Assembly (NCBI RefSeq): GCF_023078275.1
Contig: NC_062980.1
Coordinates: 13,720,783-13,784,782, forward strand
Reading direction: 5' to 3'
Origin: Leguminivora glycinivorella
Taxonomy: Eukaryota; Arthropoda; Insecta; Lepidoptera; Tortricidae
Length of the DNA: 64,000 bases
The stretch's first letter is position 1, and every line of letters begins with the position of its first letter. Shown one piece after another: positions 44,322 through 56,100 of this stretch. The notes below the pieces were generated by a model that worked only from the letters and a program-made list of their open reading frames with translations, had not been told where the DNA came from and did not search any database. A program made the position numbers and the translations under genes.

Positions 44322-44667
44322 GAGTTTCGATGAGGTGGTGGACTACGTTCGCCGGAAGACTGGCTACACGCTGAGGATGCAACAGCTGCAGTCGCGTCAC
44401 TCGGTGCACTTCAGTTCGTTCGTGGTACGCGTGCCGCGGCCGCTGCAGGACACCATCGCAAGAGCAGACTTCTGGCCGAAAGGTGTGGCTGTTCGGCGGT
44501 TCCGGGGCAACCTGCCAAATCCCACACCGGGGCAAACGACGCAACGGAGCCACGCTGTGACGTCATCGCCCAAATCAATTGTTTTATTTTATTTTTATTG
44601 TTCTCCCTATTATTATTGTTCTGTTTATTTTCTCTCTTTTTTGTTAAGTACTAACAAGGCGAGTTAA
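44322..44667 (+). CDS. TE-associated FP25K-like C-terminal domain, fragment
   Basis: The open frame SFDEVVDYVRRKTGYTLRMQ, VHFSSFVVRVPRPLQDTI and FWPKGVAVRRFRG matches the conserved C-terminal domain found in ORF1-like proteins of many insect retroelements (related in fold to the baculovirus FP25K C-terminus). The N-terminal zinc-finger or coiled-coil part is missing. The natural end is probably near NLPNP, since the following hydrophobic residues look like read-through into a 3' UTR with AATAAA signals at about 44670. It is probably a truncated retroelement copy. Confidence 0.5.
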
Positions 44668-44801
44668 AAAATAAACGCTTGTAATAAAAGTCGTGAACAT
44701 TACATCCATGATCCAATAAGCCTAAACAAAACACAAGTAATCGTTTGTTAGACGTTGGCATTCCAAAATCCGGTGTTTGGACGAAAGATAATAGAATGAT
44801 T

Positions 44802-45776
44802 TAATTCTCTTTATTTACATGAACATATTTACATAATTATATAAGAAACTAAGACTAAACTTAAAAGCTAGCTAATGTCTAAAATAGGCCCTTGAGGCAT
44901 TGTACCAAGGATACTGGCGACATTTCCTCGCTGTATCGCAATGCTGATACGTTGTGCGAGGAAGTCGCCAGCTCTTCGGTCACCAGTTACCTCAACCAGA
45001 CGCTTCGCGATTTCTGTGAACAACTTGTTCGCGCTGGGGCCCCATGGACCTAGAGTTTCTACACCAAAGGGTACAAAAAGGTATTCTTTGCCAAGACTTT
45101 TGTATTTATTACGTTTCAAAATTTCGGCACTTTCTGCCGCTGCGCCCGCTTTTATCTTGGTCCGTTGGAGGTGAGACGGTGCCAATGTGTCTACGCAGGT
45201 AGCATCCCACACTAACATTCGTCCCATACTCCAAGGGACCAAGGACACTCCATCAGGCCTCTTGCCATCATCTCTGATTATGCCAGTCGGCTCAAGGAGA
45301 GCAGGCACATTGATGGTTGCAAGGGACCGACGGATAATGTCATTAAGCGACGCGTGTCTCGAAAAACGGCCTGCACTTTTTTGACAAGATAATCCATGGT
45401 GTCCCAGTCGGTCCACGTCCGTGCCACAAGAGCATATGTGTGGCGTACACACCGAAACCCCAAGTCGCAGACCGATCGCCAGTCTAAGGGAGGTCGGATC
45501 CAAGAAAGTACCAGTGTTTGGTGAGGGATGGGCATGTAGCCAGTAACCGGCTTCCCGGGCTCCGACCGCCAAAAGCCTCGCGTGTTCTGGACCTGTGAAG
45601 TTGTTTAGAAGAGTATTGTAAGCTAAATCACAATAAATACTATCCCAACTCCTTTGTGATTTTGGATTGTCTGGAAAGTTTTTGCCTGGGCAGGCAATTT
45701 TGAAAGCATTTCTGGCATCCTCAAAACCCGCAATCTCATAGTTTGTGGGCAAAGCCCTTAAGATATTTCCTTTAAT
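44802..45776 (-). mobile_element. 5'-truncated LINE with 14-bp TSDs
   Basis: Perfect direct repeats ATAATAGAATGATT lie at 44788-44801 and 45777-45790. Between them is the 3' part of a non-LTR element on the minus strand, ending GTAAATAAAGAGAATTAA. Confidence 0.75.
44868..45752 (-). CDS. LINE ORF C-terminal part with restriction-like endonuclease domain
   Basis: 294 codons, uninterrupted. It includes ARLLAVGAREAGYWLHAHPS, the cysteine/histidine cluster CTPHICSCGTDVDRLGHHGL, and a PD-(D/E)XK-like site in DDGKRPDGVSLVPW with MLVWDATCVDT. KAGAAAESAEILKRNKYKSL follows, then SIAIQRGNVASILGTM at the end. This protein family is frequent in arthropod repeats and resembles the zinc-binding and endonuclease end of site-specific LINEs, which nick the target DNA. 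RT is absent because of 5' truncation. The clean frame and TSDs mark a young insertion. Confidence 0.65.
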   Translation of the reverse strand: MPTNYEIAGFEDARNAFKIACPGKNFPDNPKSQRSWDSIYCDLAYNTLLNNFTGPEHARLLAVGAREAGYWLHAHPSPNTGTFLDPTSLRLAIGLRLGVSVCTPHICSCGTDVDRLGHHGLSCQKSAGRFSRHASLNDIIRRSLATINVPALLEPTGIIRDDGKRPDGVSLVPWSMGRMLVWDATCVDTLAPSHLQRTKIKAGAAAESAEILKRNKYKSLGKEYLFVPFGVETLGPWGPSANKLFTEIAKRLVEVTGDRRAGDFLAQRISIAIQRGNVASILGTMPQGPILDIS

Positions 45777-45790
45777 ATAATAGAATGATT

Positions 45791-46990
45791 ATATGACTAC
45801 ATATTATATATTATATGTCTATTATTTATATCATTATATGACTACATCGTCATTTTTACAGATAAAAATACATACCTACAGAAGGTTTAAGCATCTTCAA
45901 ATCAACAATCTTCAAAGTTGCTCAATGCTCATGCACTCGGCAAATTCGCTTAGCATGCATTTGTGCACGTATTATATAGCGCCTTATAGCGACGAAATTT
46001 CAAATGCTGGCTGGAAAATTTGATGACAATTATGTCAAAGCGTCAATACAACCTTTTCAACAGTGCTGTCATAAATAGCCATTTAGTTTGACATATATAT
46101 TTTCGGTAATGTCAGTTGCATATAAATAAAATATCTAGTATATATTGTCGATAAACAAGCAACACGAAATTGAAGCCAAATTTGCTGTTGATAGTGCAAG
46201 ATCTTCAAGGCGATGCTGCCACGTTACTGGAACAGCTGACGCCAGAACTAAAATAAAACAAATTTATAGTAAACGTAAGTACGATTAAAGTATGGTGACG
46301 GGCTTAAAATTTCGCCACATCTTTCCTCTCGTAGGTGTCGTAGAAGTCGACTGTGGAATCTCGGTTCTATTGTAGTTTGAGCGATGGGGCAGCAAGTAGG
46401 TAGCAACCTGTTACTCGATTGTCATATTTCGGAGTTTTGGGAAATTTTGGAAACGTGTTTTGGGAAATTTGTTCATGAATTTAGCTTTTACACAGATTTT
46501 TGTACTGAGTCAAGTAATCTATCTCCTCGTTACTGGTTACAAGTAAATATAAATATGCTCGACTTGTCGGGGCACTGCCGTCGTGCTCCCAGATGTATTT
46601 ATTGTACCTTGCTTCAAATTAAAATTACAATTAATTTTAATAGTACATTCTCACTCAGTAATAACACATTCTCACTTGAAAAATTTCCTCCTATTGTGCA
46701 GGATTGTACTTTCCTAATTTAACAGGCGTACATACCTACCTAATACTTGTAATAGTTATTTAAATACTTTAATTCAGTTTTATAAAGTCACGTCATGGAA
46801 CTAGTCACATTCATAGTCATGATATCGGCCAAACCATTACGTGTCTCCTGAAAAACACACGATATCGTCCCCTATGTGTATGACAATGGCACAACAAAGA
46901 AGAAAAACCCTATAACTGACGCATTTTAGTCAACTGCTGCGGTAAAGAAATACGCAAATAAATTCAACTTCTTACAGTGCATACAACCAG
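45791..46990. other. Upstream region of the GGT gene
   Basis: AT-rich. It includes the short LINE-like repeat at 46310-46400 and no supported ORF. The frame at 46384-46722 has no recognisable domain. Confidence 0.4.
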
Positions 46991-46998
46991 TTTGATAT

Positions 46999-47038
46999 CA
47001 CGTGTCCGTGCGAACTCGCGTTTTTTGTACCTCTCAGT
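46999..47038 (+). promoter_or_regulatory. Candidate GGT proximal promoter
   Basis: A CACGTG E-box (46999-47004) lies upstream of an arthropod initiator CTCAGT (A at about 47036). The predicted 5' UTR is then about 137 nt to the ATG at 47173. No TATA box is seen. This is inferred from motifs only. Confidence 0.35.
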
Positions 47039-47172
47039 ATTTTCCCGTACAATTATGTGTATTTTTAAATTTTTAGTTTGCGTTTAGGAAATAAATCGCA
47101 AATTTGAATTTTCGTTTAGTGAACTTTGTGAGTTTGTGAAGTGATTAAGTAAAGACGATTAAGGAAACAAAA

Positions 47173-47186
47173 ATGATTTTAAACAG
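47173..47186 (+). CDS. GGT: GGT exon 1 coding part
   Basis: ATGATTTTAAACAG precedes a donor GTAAAC, with AACAAAA before the ATG (a good insect start context). It is 14 nt, phase 2 into exon 2. It was chosen because it gives a start in frame shortly before the membrane anchor. Confidence 0.6.
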
Positions 47187-50100
47187 GTAAACTTGCACTT
47201 TAACATTGAGGCCTTGTCCTCCATAACTTTTTGTCCGGTGTTAAGTCATTCATGATCATGATGTTATAAAAAGATGATACAAAACCTAACTGGTACCTGT
47301 GCGAATTTGCTGCAACAGGCTCCTGTTTTAATAAATAAAATAAATAAATAAATAAATATTGGGGACACCTTACACAGATCAACTTAGCCCCAAACTAAGC
47401 AAAGCTTGTACTATGGGTGCTAAGCGACGATATACATACTTAAATAGATAAATACATACTTATATACATAGAAAACATCCATGACTCAGGAACAAATATC
47501 TGTGCTCATCACACAAATAAATGCCCTTACCGGGATTCGAACCTGGGACCGCGGCTCAGCAGGCAGGTCACTACCGAATAATAATAATTTCTAAATATAA
47601 TTACACATTTTGCTGAAAATTGAGTTTTCCACCTCGGCCAAGCCGATAAAAGGCCATCCATACAACTTGCAATTACTTATTATGTTTTTTATCATACTTA
47701 TCAGAATGTGTTTGTTGAATTTTCGTTAGGAAGAACCTCTGCATTTGAAGCAAAGGGATCCTTCCCCAATGTATTTATTCACATTTTTCATGTCACCAAG
47801 AGCAGTGTCCTTTTTCGCCACTTTTGCCTACGTATGCAATGCACCTAGCTGTTTCCTGTTTAATGAGTTAGGAACGTTAAATGCGTTCCTTACATTACAG
47901 ATCTCGAATGCGACTTTAGAATCTAAAATCACCAAAAAATCTCAAATTTGAATTCGTGTTTGCCTCCTGTATCGTCTTAAGTTGAGATACATTCAGTCAG
48001 CCGAACAAATGCTGCATTGTAATGAAACTGGCATGCGAGATCTTCTTTACTTACTGTAAAGCCTGAATCACGCTCATATTGGGCGTACAGGGGGCTGGGC
48101 ATGCGGCGTGCATGTCAAACAATTGAAGCTCGTACAAGTGTCCTGTGTTGACGATGCATAGGGTGGACTCGGGCGAGCCCTGCCCGCTGCACCCGTTGCC
48201 GAAAGCTCCGCACCATGAGTCCTCCACTGATTCATTTTTGGATTGATTGTCCCACAGTTGTCGAAAGCCGCGCATTTGGATTGGCGTCGTGATCGCGGCG
48301 GTGGTCGTGGCCGCGCTGGTGGCCGTGCTGGTGGTGCAGCCGTGGGCAGAGGACGGCAGCCACGCACGGTTCGCGCGCGCCGCCGTCGCCGCCAATGGAC
48401 ACGAGTGTGCGGCTATCGGACGGTGAGTGTTACTACTTGAAGCCCTTTATGTTGGTGGTCCTACCCTACTGTTGTGGCACTCGGTGAATGAGGGTCTGTG
48501 TGCTCGTGATGATATAAGTGCGGGTAGTGTGGGATAGAGTCTGGTGGAATCGTGGACAGAGGACAACAAATGCACGGTTCGCGCGCCAATGGACACGAGA
48601 GTGGCTATCGAAATCGGACGGTGAGTCCTACTGTTTGGAGGTCTGCGTGCAAGTGGTAGGTACGTGAGTGTGGCTCATGGAACAGAGGAGTGCCACACAA
48701 AAGTTTGCACGTCACCGTCGTCGTGGGCACGAGTGTGCTGCTATCGGATGCCTGATGATGGTTGGGCAAAGGATTGCCATCGGCAAGCGGTAATAGGCTT
48801 GTATAAATAAATAAATATATAAATATTATAAGGACATTCTTACACAAATTGACTGAGTCCCACGGTAAGCTCAAGAAGGCTTGTGTTGCAGATACTCAGA
48901 CAACGATATATATAATATACAAATACTTAATTATTATATACATAGAAAACATCCATGACTCAGGAACAATCTCATCACACAAATAAATGCCCTTACCGGG
49001 ATCCGAACCCGGCATCACGACGTAGCAGGCAGGGTCACTACGCGCTAGGCCAGACCGGTCGTCGGTCGTGTCGTGTATACCTGTCTTTTGGATATGCATA
49101 AAGGTCATTACAGCGATGTCAATGCGACATTGGATATGATAAGATTGATAAAAGTGTAATGAATTACTGCTTGTCATCGCGAACGCAAGAATGCCAAATT
49201 CACCAAAGGAGCGGCGAATAAGTGCGTATTTTTTCCATGGTGGATATTAAAAGGTGAGGCGTTTGGCTCTTTGGCAGATGACGGCGAGATTTGGTTCATA
49301 TCTACAAGGACAACAAGGTTTGCAAGCCAACCATCACAGTTGTTTCAAGTACAAATATAAATTCTAAATTAATATAGTTAGAAGTATTAAATATAAACCA
49401 AACAGTTACCGATACGCATTAATTTGCATTATAGTAAACCGGCAAACACAGCTAAACATACAATTAGGGCCCCATGCATTGTTTATCTCGAACATCTGTG
49501 TCTAATGTAGGTAAATGTATCTAGCCTTCGACTGTCTTCGTTAAAATTACAATACCATACGATCGTGTCTACATTATGTTGGATAAATAGTTAGGAATCT
49601 CGCTGTTATGTACTGGGAGTTAAATTAAATGTGCCAGCAAACGTCTGTTTTATGCGGACATAAACTAAACGCAAATGGGTTTACTATTTAAAACAATGCG
49701 TATATCTACAACCTACAATTCAAACGACCGTCTTTCCTAGTTCGTAGTGATACTGACCCTGACTACGGCCCAGAAGATAAGGCCATAAATTCAAATTCAA
49801 AATATCTTTATTCATGTAGGCCTAATTACAAGCTCTTATGAATAGTTTTATGTGTTTATCACGAATTAAAAGAACCTCCCTGCGATGTACCATCAGCTTC
49901 TTACACCACGTTGCTACTTGGCCACTGTGTACAACACTAGCATGCTACCAGAATACCGGGCTGGCAGTATCATAACCTCTGGGAAAGAATCCACTGAATG
50001 TACCAGTCGACATTCTTTTGTTTCTGCAGCTTAATACTTGAGAAGAACGGCAGCACCGTCAACGCAGCGGTAGCCACGCTCTTCTGCGAGGGCCTAGGCT

Positions 50101-53100
50101 GCGCGCAATGTTATGGGCTTGGGCGGTGGCTTATTGGCCACTGTGTACAACCCTAGCAAGCTGCCAGGCCACTGGGCTGACAGTATCTAATGAGGATTAC
50201 CTCCTCTGAGAAAAAAAATCTACCAGTCGCTTATCATTCTTTTGTTTCTCCAGCTCAATACTTGAGAAGAACGGCAGCGCCGTCGACGCAGCGATAGCCT
50301 CTCTCTTCTGCGAGGGCCTAGGCTGCGCGCAATGTATGGGCTTGGGCGGTGGCTTATTGGCCACTGTGTACAACCCTAGCAAGCTGCCAGACCATTGGGC
50401 TGACAGAATCTAATGAGGATTACCTCCTCTGAGAAAAAAATTCTACCGATCGCTTATCATTATTTTGTTTCTCCAGCTCAATACTTGAGAAGAACGGCAG
50501 CGCCGTCGACGCAGCGATAGCCACACTCTTCTGCGAGGGCCTAGGCTGCGCGCAATGTATGGGCTTGGGCGGTGGCTTCTTGGCCACTGTGTACGACGCC
50601 AGCACGGGCCGCGTGAGGGTCATCAACGCGCGGGAGCGAGCGCCGATGGCCACCACGGTCAACATGTTCGACAACGCGTCCTCCACAGTCGGCGGGCTCG
50701 CGATCGCCGTTCCGGGAGAGCTGCGAGGGTAAGATGACTCTTATAATATGGTATCAGATCATTTTTTCAGGAATAATCTGACAATATCATTGGTATACAT
50801 TTGAAATTAAGATTACAGAGTCAATTTAGACAAAGATAAAATATCTTTTTCCCCTCACTAGCTCGGAAACACGTGTTTTGTCCTTTAATACCAGCGGGTA
50901 AAAACGCATTTTATCAACTAGTGGGTAAAGTAATTTGACCTTGAATAAAGTCATATTAAACTGCTTTAAAATTGATAAAAGTAGGTGAATCTAGTAATTA
51001 AGATGATTTACCACCTGTGGAAATTAGAGATGGGCGCTGACGGGTAAATACCGGGAAAATACCCATATCTACCCAATCTACCCGGTATTTACCCGTATCT
51101 ACCCAAATGAGCGGGTATAAAAAATAATCTATGAAATTAAAGATTATTCTTAATTTACATGACTGGAATATATTTTTCTACTAAAATAAATATATATATT
51201 TGACTAACTATAGAATAGAAAGAATAGAAAATATTTATTTGGCATACAGATACATAATAAAAACAAGTACATAATACTTAATAACTAGTACACCAAATAG
51301 GATGCCACTCAGCGAATACCGTGTCTTATAGACGCGGCACTGGTTTTCAGGGCACCCAGAAAATTAATAACTAGGTCTTATAACTAAGCAGAACGTATGA
51401 TCACTTATACAGAAACTATGTTAGAGAAAATGTTTGTGTGTGTGTTAACCTACTAACAGAACATATTATTTATAAATGTCAATGTAAATAAATGCAAATG
51501 TGGCCGCTTAGTGTTAATCATTTAGTTGAGATTCAAGTAAATGCTGTTTAAGATTGTGCTTGAAAGAGGTAATGGATTTACAGTTTCTGATTGGTGGCGG
51601 TAAATTGTTCCAACATTTCGTGGCAGCATATCGGAAGCTCCCACGAAAAGCGGCCGTACTGTGTTGCGTAGCAATAAGTCTTAGAGCACCTCGTATATTA
51701 GCCTCTGAGAACTTAAGTTTTTCGAATAAGTAAGATGGTTGTTTATCGCGAATTATTCCAAAAAGCAGTGACGCAAAATGTAAGGTACGTCTGGCAGCCA
51801 TGTTTAATAAGTTGTTACAGTTCAAAAATGGAGTGATATGGGAGCGAGAAGGAACAGAGAAACAAAAACGGGCGCAAGCATTTTGAACTCGCTGTAATAG
51901 CACCGAGGTACGCGCCAGCATACACCCCCCAAATACGGCATCAGCGTAACTCAGCTTGGACAGAATGAGCGTGTCACAAAGATTAATGCGCAAGTTGGTG
52001 TCAATGAAATCACGGATGCGATATAATACTTTAAGCCTGTAAAAACAGTTTTTAGCCAGTTCCAGAGCGTGTTCTTCAAATCGCAACTTACTGTCCATGA
52101 GCAGACCAAGATTTCGAGCTATGGAAACTCGCTCCAAAACATCTCCTGATACTATAACCTGCGGCTGTACGGGGTTATACGGAAGTTTTTCAGAACCAAA
52201 AACCATTAGCTTGGACTTGCTAGGATTAAGAACAAGATTATTCTTTTTACACCACTGAGCAATTTGATCTAAGTCCGAATTCAATTTGCTAACTGCTGAT
52301 AACATTTCGTTGGGCTTAAATGGTATGTAAACTTGTAAATCATCAGCATATTGATGATAGTTACAATGCTGTATGTTGGTAACAATATCTGCGCTATATA
52401 ATATAAAAAGCAGTGGACCTAAGATAGACCCTTGTGGAACTCCACGTAAAACGGGCAGTGGACTAGAGTTTGATATTGACCCATTAACATCTCTAAGTTC
52501 GACAGATTGAGTGCGTCCATTGAGGTAGCTTGCAAACCAGTTAAGGGAACGTGTATCAAATCCATAAAATGACATTTTGGAGAGTAAGAGCGTAGTATTA
52601 ATGGTATCAAATGCTCTAGAAAAGTCCAAGAGTACCAGCATGACGTTGTTACGACTGTCTCTTTCCGTTAAGATATTATCTACTAACTAATATTAAAATG
52701 TTAACTGAGATTCCAAATATTCCATATATCATGTGTAATTTACCACATTCAATTAAAAAGTTGTATTCCCCAGATGTTTTTTTTTTTTATTTTTATTTAT
52801 GGGATACTTATAATTTAGTTTGTACTTAGTTAAACAAGCGCCACGTCCATGTGTGATTTTAATTAACACTTGCTTTGAATTCGGACTGTAATAATGCCTT
52901 CTATGTGACTTCGGCTAGATACTGGACTTCGGCTAGATAGTAGGCTTTACCAAACAAACAGCAAGTAACATTTTAGTGCTATAATTTTGGTTTTCGACGC
53001 TAAAAGCTACTATAGATGTCGTATAAAGGTTTTCGGCGTGACCGCCTGTCGTATAAAAGCCTCCAGTCACACCTTTTAGCTCTATAAGCTTGTACCGCTA

Positions 53101-56100
53101 AAAGGTGTTATTAGGAAGTGATGTAAACGTTTATATCACCATTTTATAGAGCCGCTATAGGCCTGGTCTATAACAGGATCAAATATGACTACTATAGGTC
53201 TATATTATTGTATAATAGTGTTAGGAATCACTGCTATGCAATCAATTTGCGCTACTAAGGTTCCCGACAAGCCGCTATAGTTGTTGCGTTATACAGCTAA
53301 AAGGTGTTATTAGGAAGTGATGTAAACGTTTATATCACCATTTTATAGAGCCGCTATAGGCCTGGTCTATAACAGGATCAAATATGACTATTATAGAACA
53401 ATATTACTGTATAATGGTGTTAGAAATCACTGTTATGCAATCAATTTGCGCTATTAAGGTTACCAACAAGCCGCTTATAGTATTTTTAGTAGTTGTGTTT
53501 TAACAGATTTAAAACCTAACTATATCACTATTTTGGGATATAGTGGCTTTGGAAAACACTGCTATAGTATTTAACACTGTATAGTAGTGATATGAATACC
53601 ATTATAGAGCTATTTTTATAATGAAGTTTTCAGGATACGTTTATATAGCTTTGAAAAGGTTATAGTCGTTTTCTAATGCCTTTTACATCTCATCGCTGTA
53701 TACGCCACAATGACTCTTTAAATATCACAGACCTGTTGAATAATGATTTCGGTATCTCTTTTAAAACACAATAGCGTTATAGCTGAGTTTACTATATGTT
53801 TTATAAACCAAATCAGATATATAAGAGTAGAAAACGATTACTTTTAAATGACAATTTTGACCTTAAAAGGCTGCTTTATGGTGTTTATACATCGTAATTA
53901 TGAAATCAGGCCAAATATGCGATATCTGGTTCCGTACAGTGTTTTTCTAGAAATTAACTTTAAAAATACACATAGCGACCAATTGTAATTTAGATTTGTC
54001 ATACTAAAAAGAAAACAACATTTATTATTACTGTTTAAAAGATATTTCTATAGTAAAACATTGAAAACAAGTATTGTTTTCTATATAAAGAACTTATAAG
54101 TTAAACTGGATCATAGTTAAATTATCATGCAACCCTAATTGAATCCACGATGGCGGGCTTATGGCAGTGAATGCGTATGATAAGTGATATAGTCGAACTA
54201 TAAAAGCGTATGTTTTACTTCTTGGATCCATAGTAGAAACTATGGTGCCAATCATTTTATTGTATTAAATTATATTTATTTATTTTATTCAAAACATGGT
54301 ATAAATTGAGGGCGCATATAAAATACTCCATTAAACTAATATTCTTTTAACGGTAAAATTTCCATCGCATACCTTTTTGCAGTAATGATGGAAGTATACG
54401 AAATCCAAATTATGTTAATTGACACTAAACTTCACAAGTTCACACGCCACTTTTCGTTAAGTTCCTCGTTTAGAACAGTTTTTGTTAAATATTACACACA
54501 TTAAATTATTTTAGAAATTTCGCATTAAAAGGGACGGCAACTGCTATTATAGAACAAAATAACCTGTATAACGGAATCTCAAATGCTACTATAGCATACA
54601 TTGATACTATAATAGCGTTACTGTGTCCTCTATGTCAACAAATTAGCACAATAGTCATCATTACATCACCATTATAGACCTTAAACGTCACGGATGATAC
54701 TGCTATAGGCATATTATATCACTAAATGGCTGCATAATTGCGCCAAATCGGCTCTACAGTACCAATTTAGACTATTTATAGGACCATTTAGTGTGATTTA
54801 ATTTGGTATCCTCGACCACTATAGGACCAGAAATTGTTACTTGAGAGGAACTATAATAAGCACACAAAATTTCATCCCCATCGGTTCAGCCGTTTAGGAG
54901 GAGGAGGTAACAAACACACAAGCATGTCAATGATATTTAACAAATTCCTTATTCAATACAAATACTTCGATATATGTTTATAGAACTATATTAATAAAAT
55001 ATAAATATATTATACAATACCAAGAAAACATTTTTTCACGATTAAATTCAATTTATGACCCATTTTATTACAATATTTATTTATACCCACCCATTAGGGT
55101 AGAAAAGGTAAATATCGGGTAGATTGGGTAAATACCCGGTAAATACCCGATATCTACCCCGGGTATTTTCCCGCCGCCCATCTCTAGTGGAAATACTGGA
55201 AGCAGTGATAAACGCATTTTTTGCGTTATAGTTTCCTCGCTATAGTGAGGGGAAAAGTTTTGTGTTACACTCGGGTGCAAATGTCACCATTGTCGGGTGC
55301 AATGTACTTCTCGTGTGTTAAAAAACTCGCAAGTTCAGGATTCTATTCTCGAACCACTCGCTTCGCTCGTGGTTCAACTATGTTCTATAGTTGAACCACG
55401 ATTCACTTGCTCGTTTTTCAATTCCACACTCGGCGTTAAAATACAACTTGGCCCCCTTGTATAACAAATAACTATTTATAAATGAATAGGCGTAAAAATG
55501 TCATGTCAGTCCTCATTATTCCTATTAATGAAAGGATTCACTGTTAGATCTGTATCAGATTGTCTTACCGCACCAAGCTTTCGGATGGAAGGTTCGGGGT
55601 AATGACGCCTACTAGCTTGGTATGACTCTAGATTTGTAGCTATATCCTAAGGCCCACTTGCACCAACCACTTAACTCAGGGTTAGTTGGCTGTCAACTGT
55701 CAAATTTCATATAAAATGGTGGGTTTACCCTCGGGTTAACTCTCCATTTTCGATGGTGCAAGTGGACCTAAGACAAATAAGATATACTTAAGTATGATTA
55801 ATTTTTATGATTGAAGTTGTGTTATTTTATTTAACTAGTATGATAAACAGAGCAGTAAAACTGACATATTACATGTAGTGGGACATCAAACAATGCTATG
55901 CAAGGTTACATCTTTTAATTGTGTCACACTCTGATTAAAGCGAAATATGCAAACTACCTATAACAATTACGTATGTCACACAAGGGAAAATACGTTGCAT
56001 TTTTCCTGTTTGCATCCTAAAGAAGCCTTAGATTCCTAATATGTAGGTAGTTGAGTTGATAACTAAATTGAGATGAATTCGTTTACATATGTCACTAAGT

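Larger units (their letters stand above)
51025..55186. mobile_element. hAT-type element, 4.16 kb, in GGT intron 3
   Basis: Perfect 8-bp target duplications GTGGAAAT lie at 51017-51024 and 55187-55194, inside the foldback-family copy. Termini TAGAGATGGGCG are inverted, with subterminal arrays of TACCCGGTATTTACCCG and ATCTACCC at both ends. No transposase frame is visible. It holds a LINE insertion and a CTATAG-rich interior. Confidence 0.85.

Noticed and set aside
48074..48440. Additional Arg/Pro-rich frames across GGT exon 2
   Set aside because: Shadows of the GC-rich exon in other frames.
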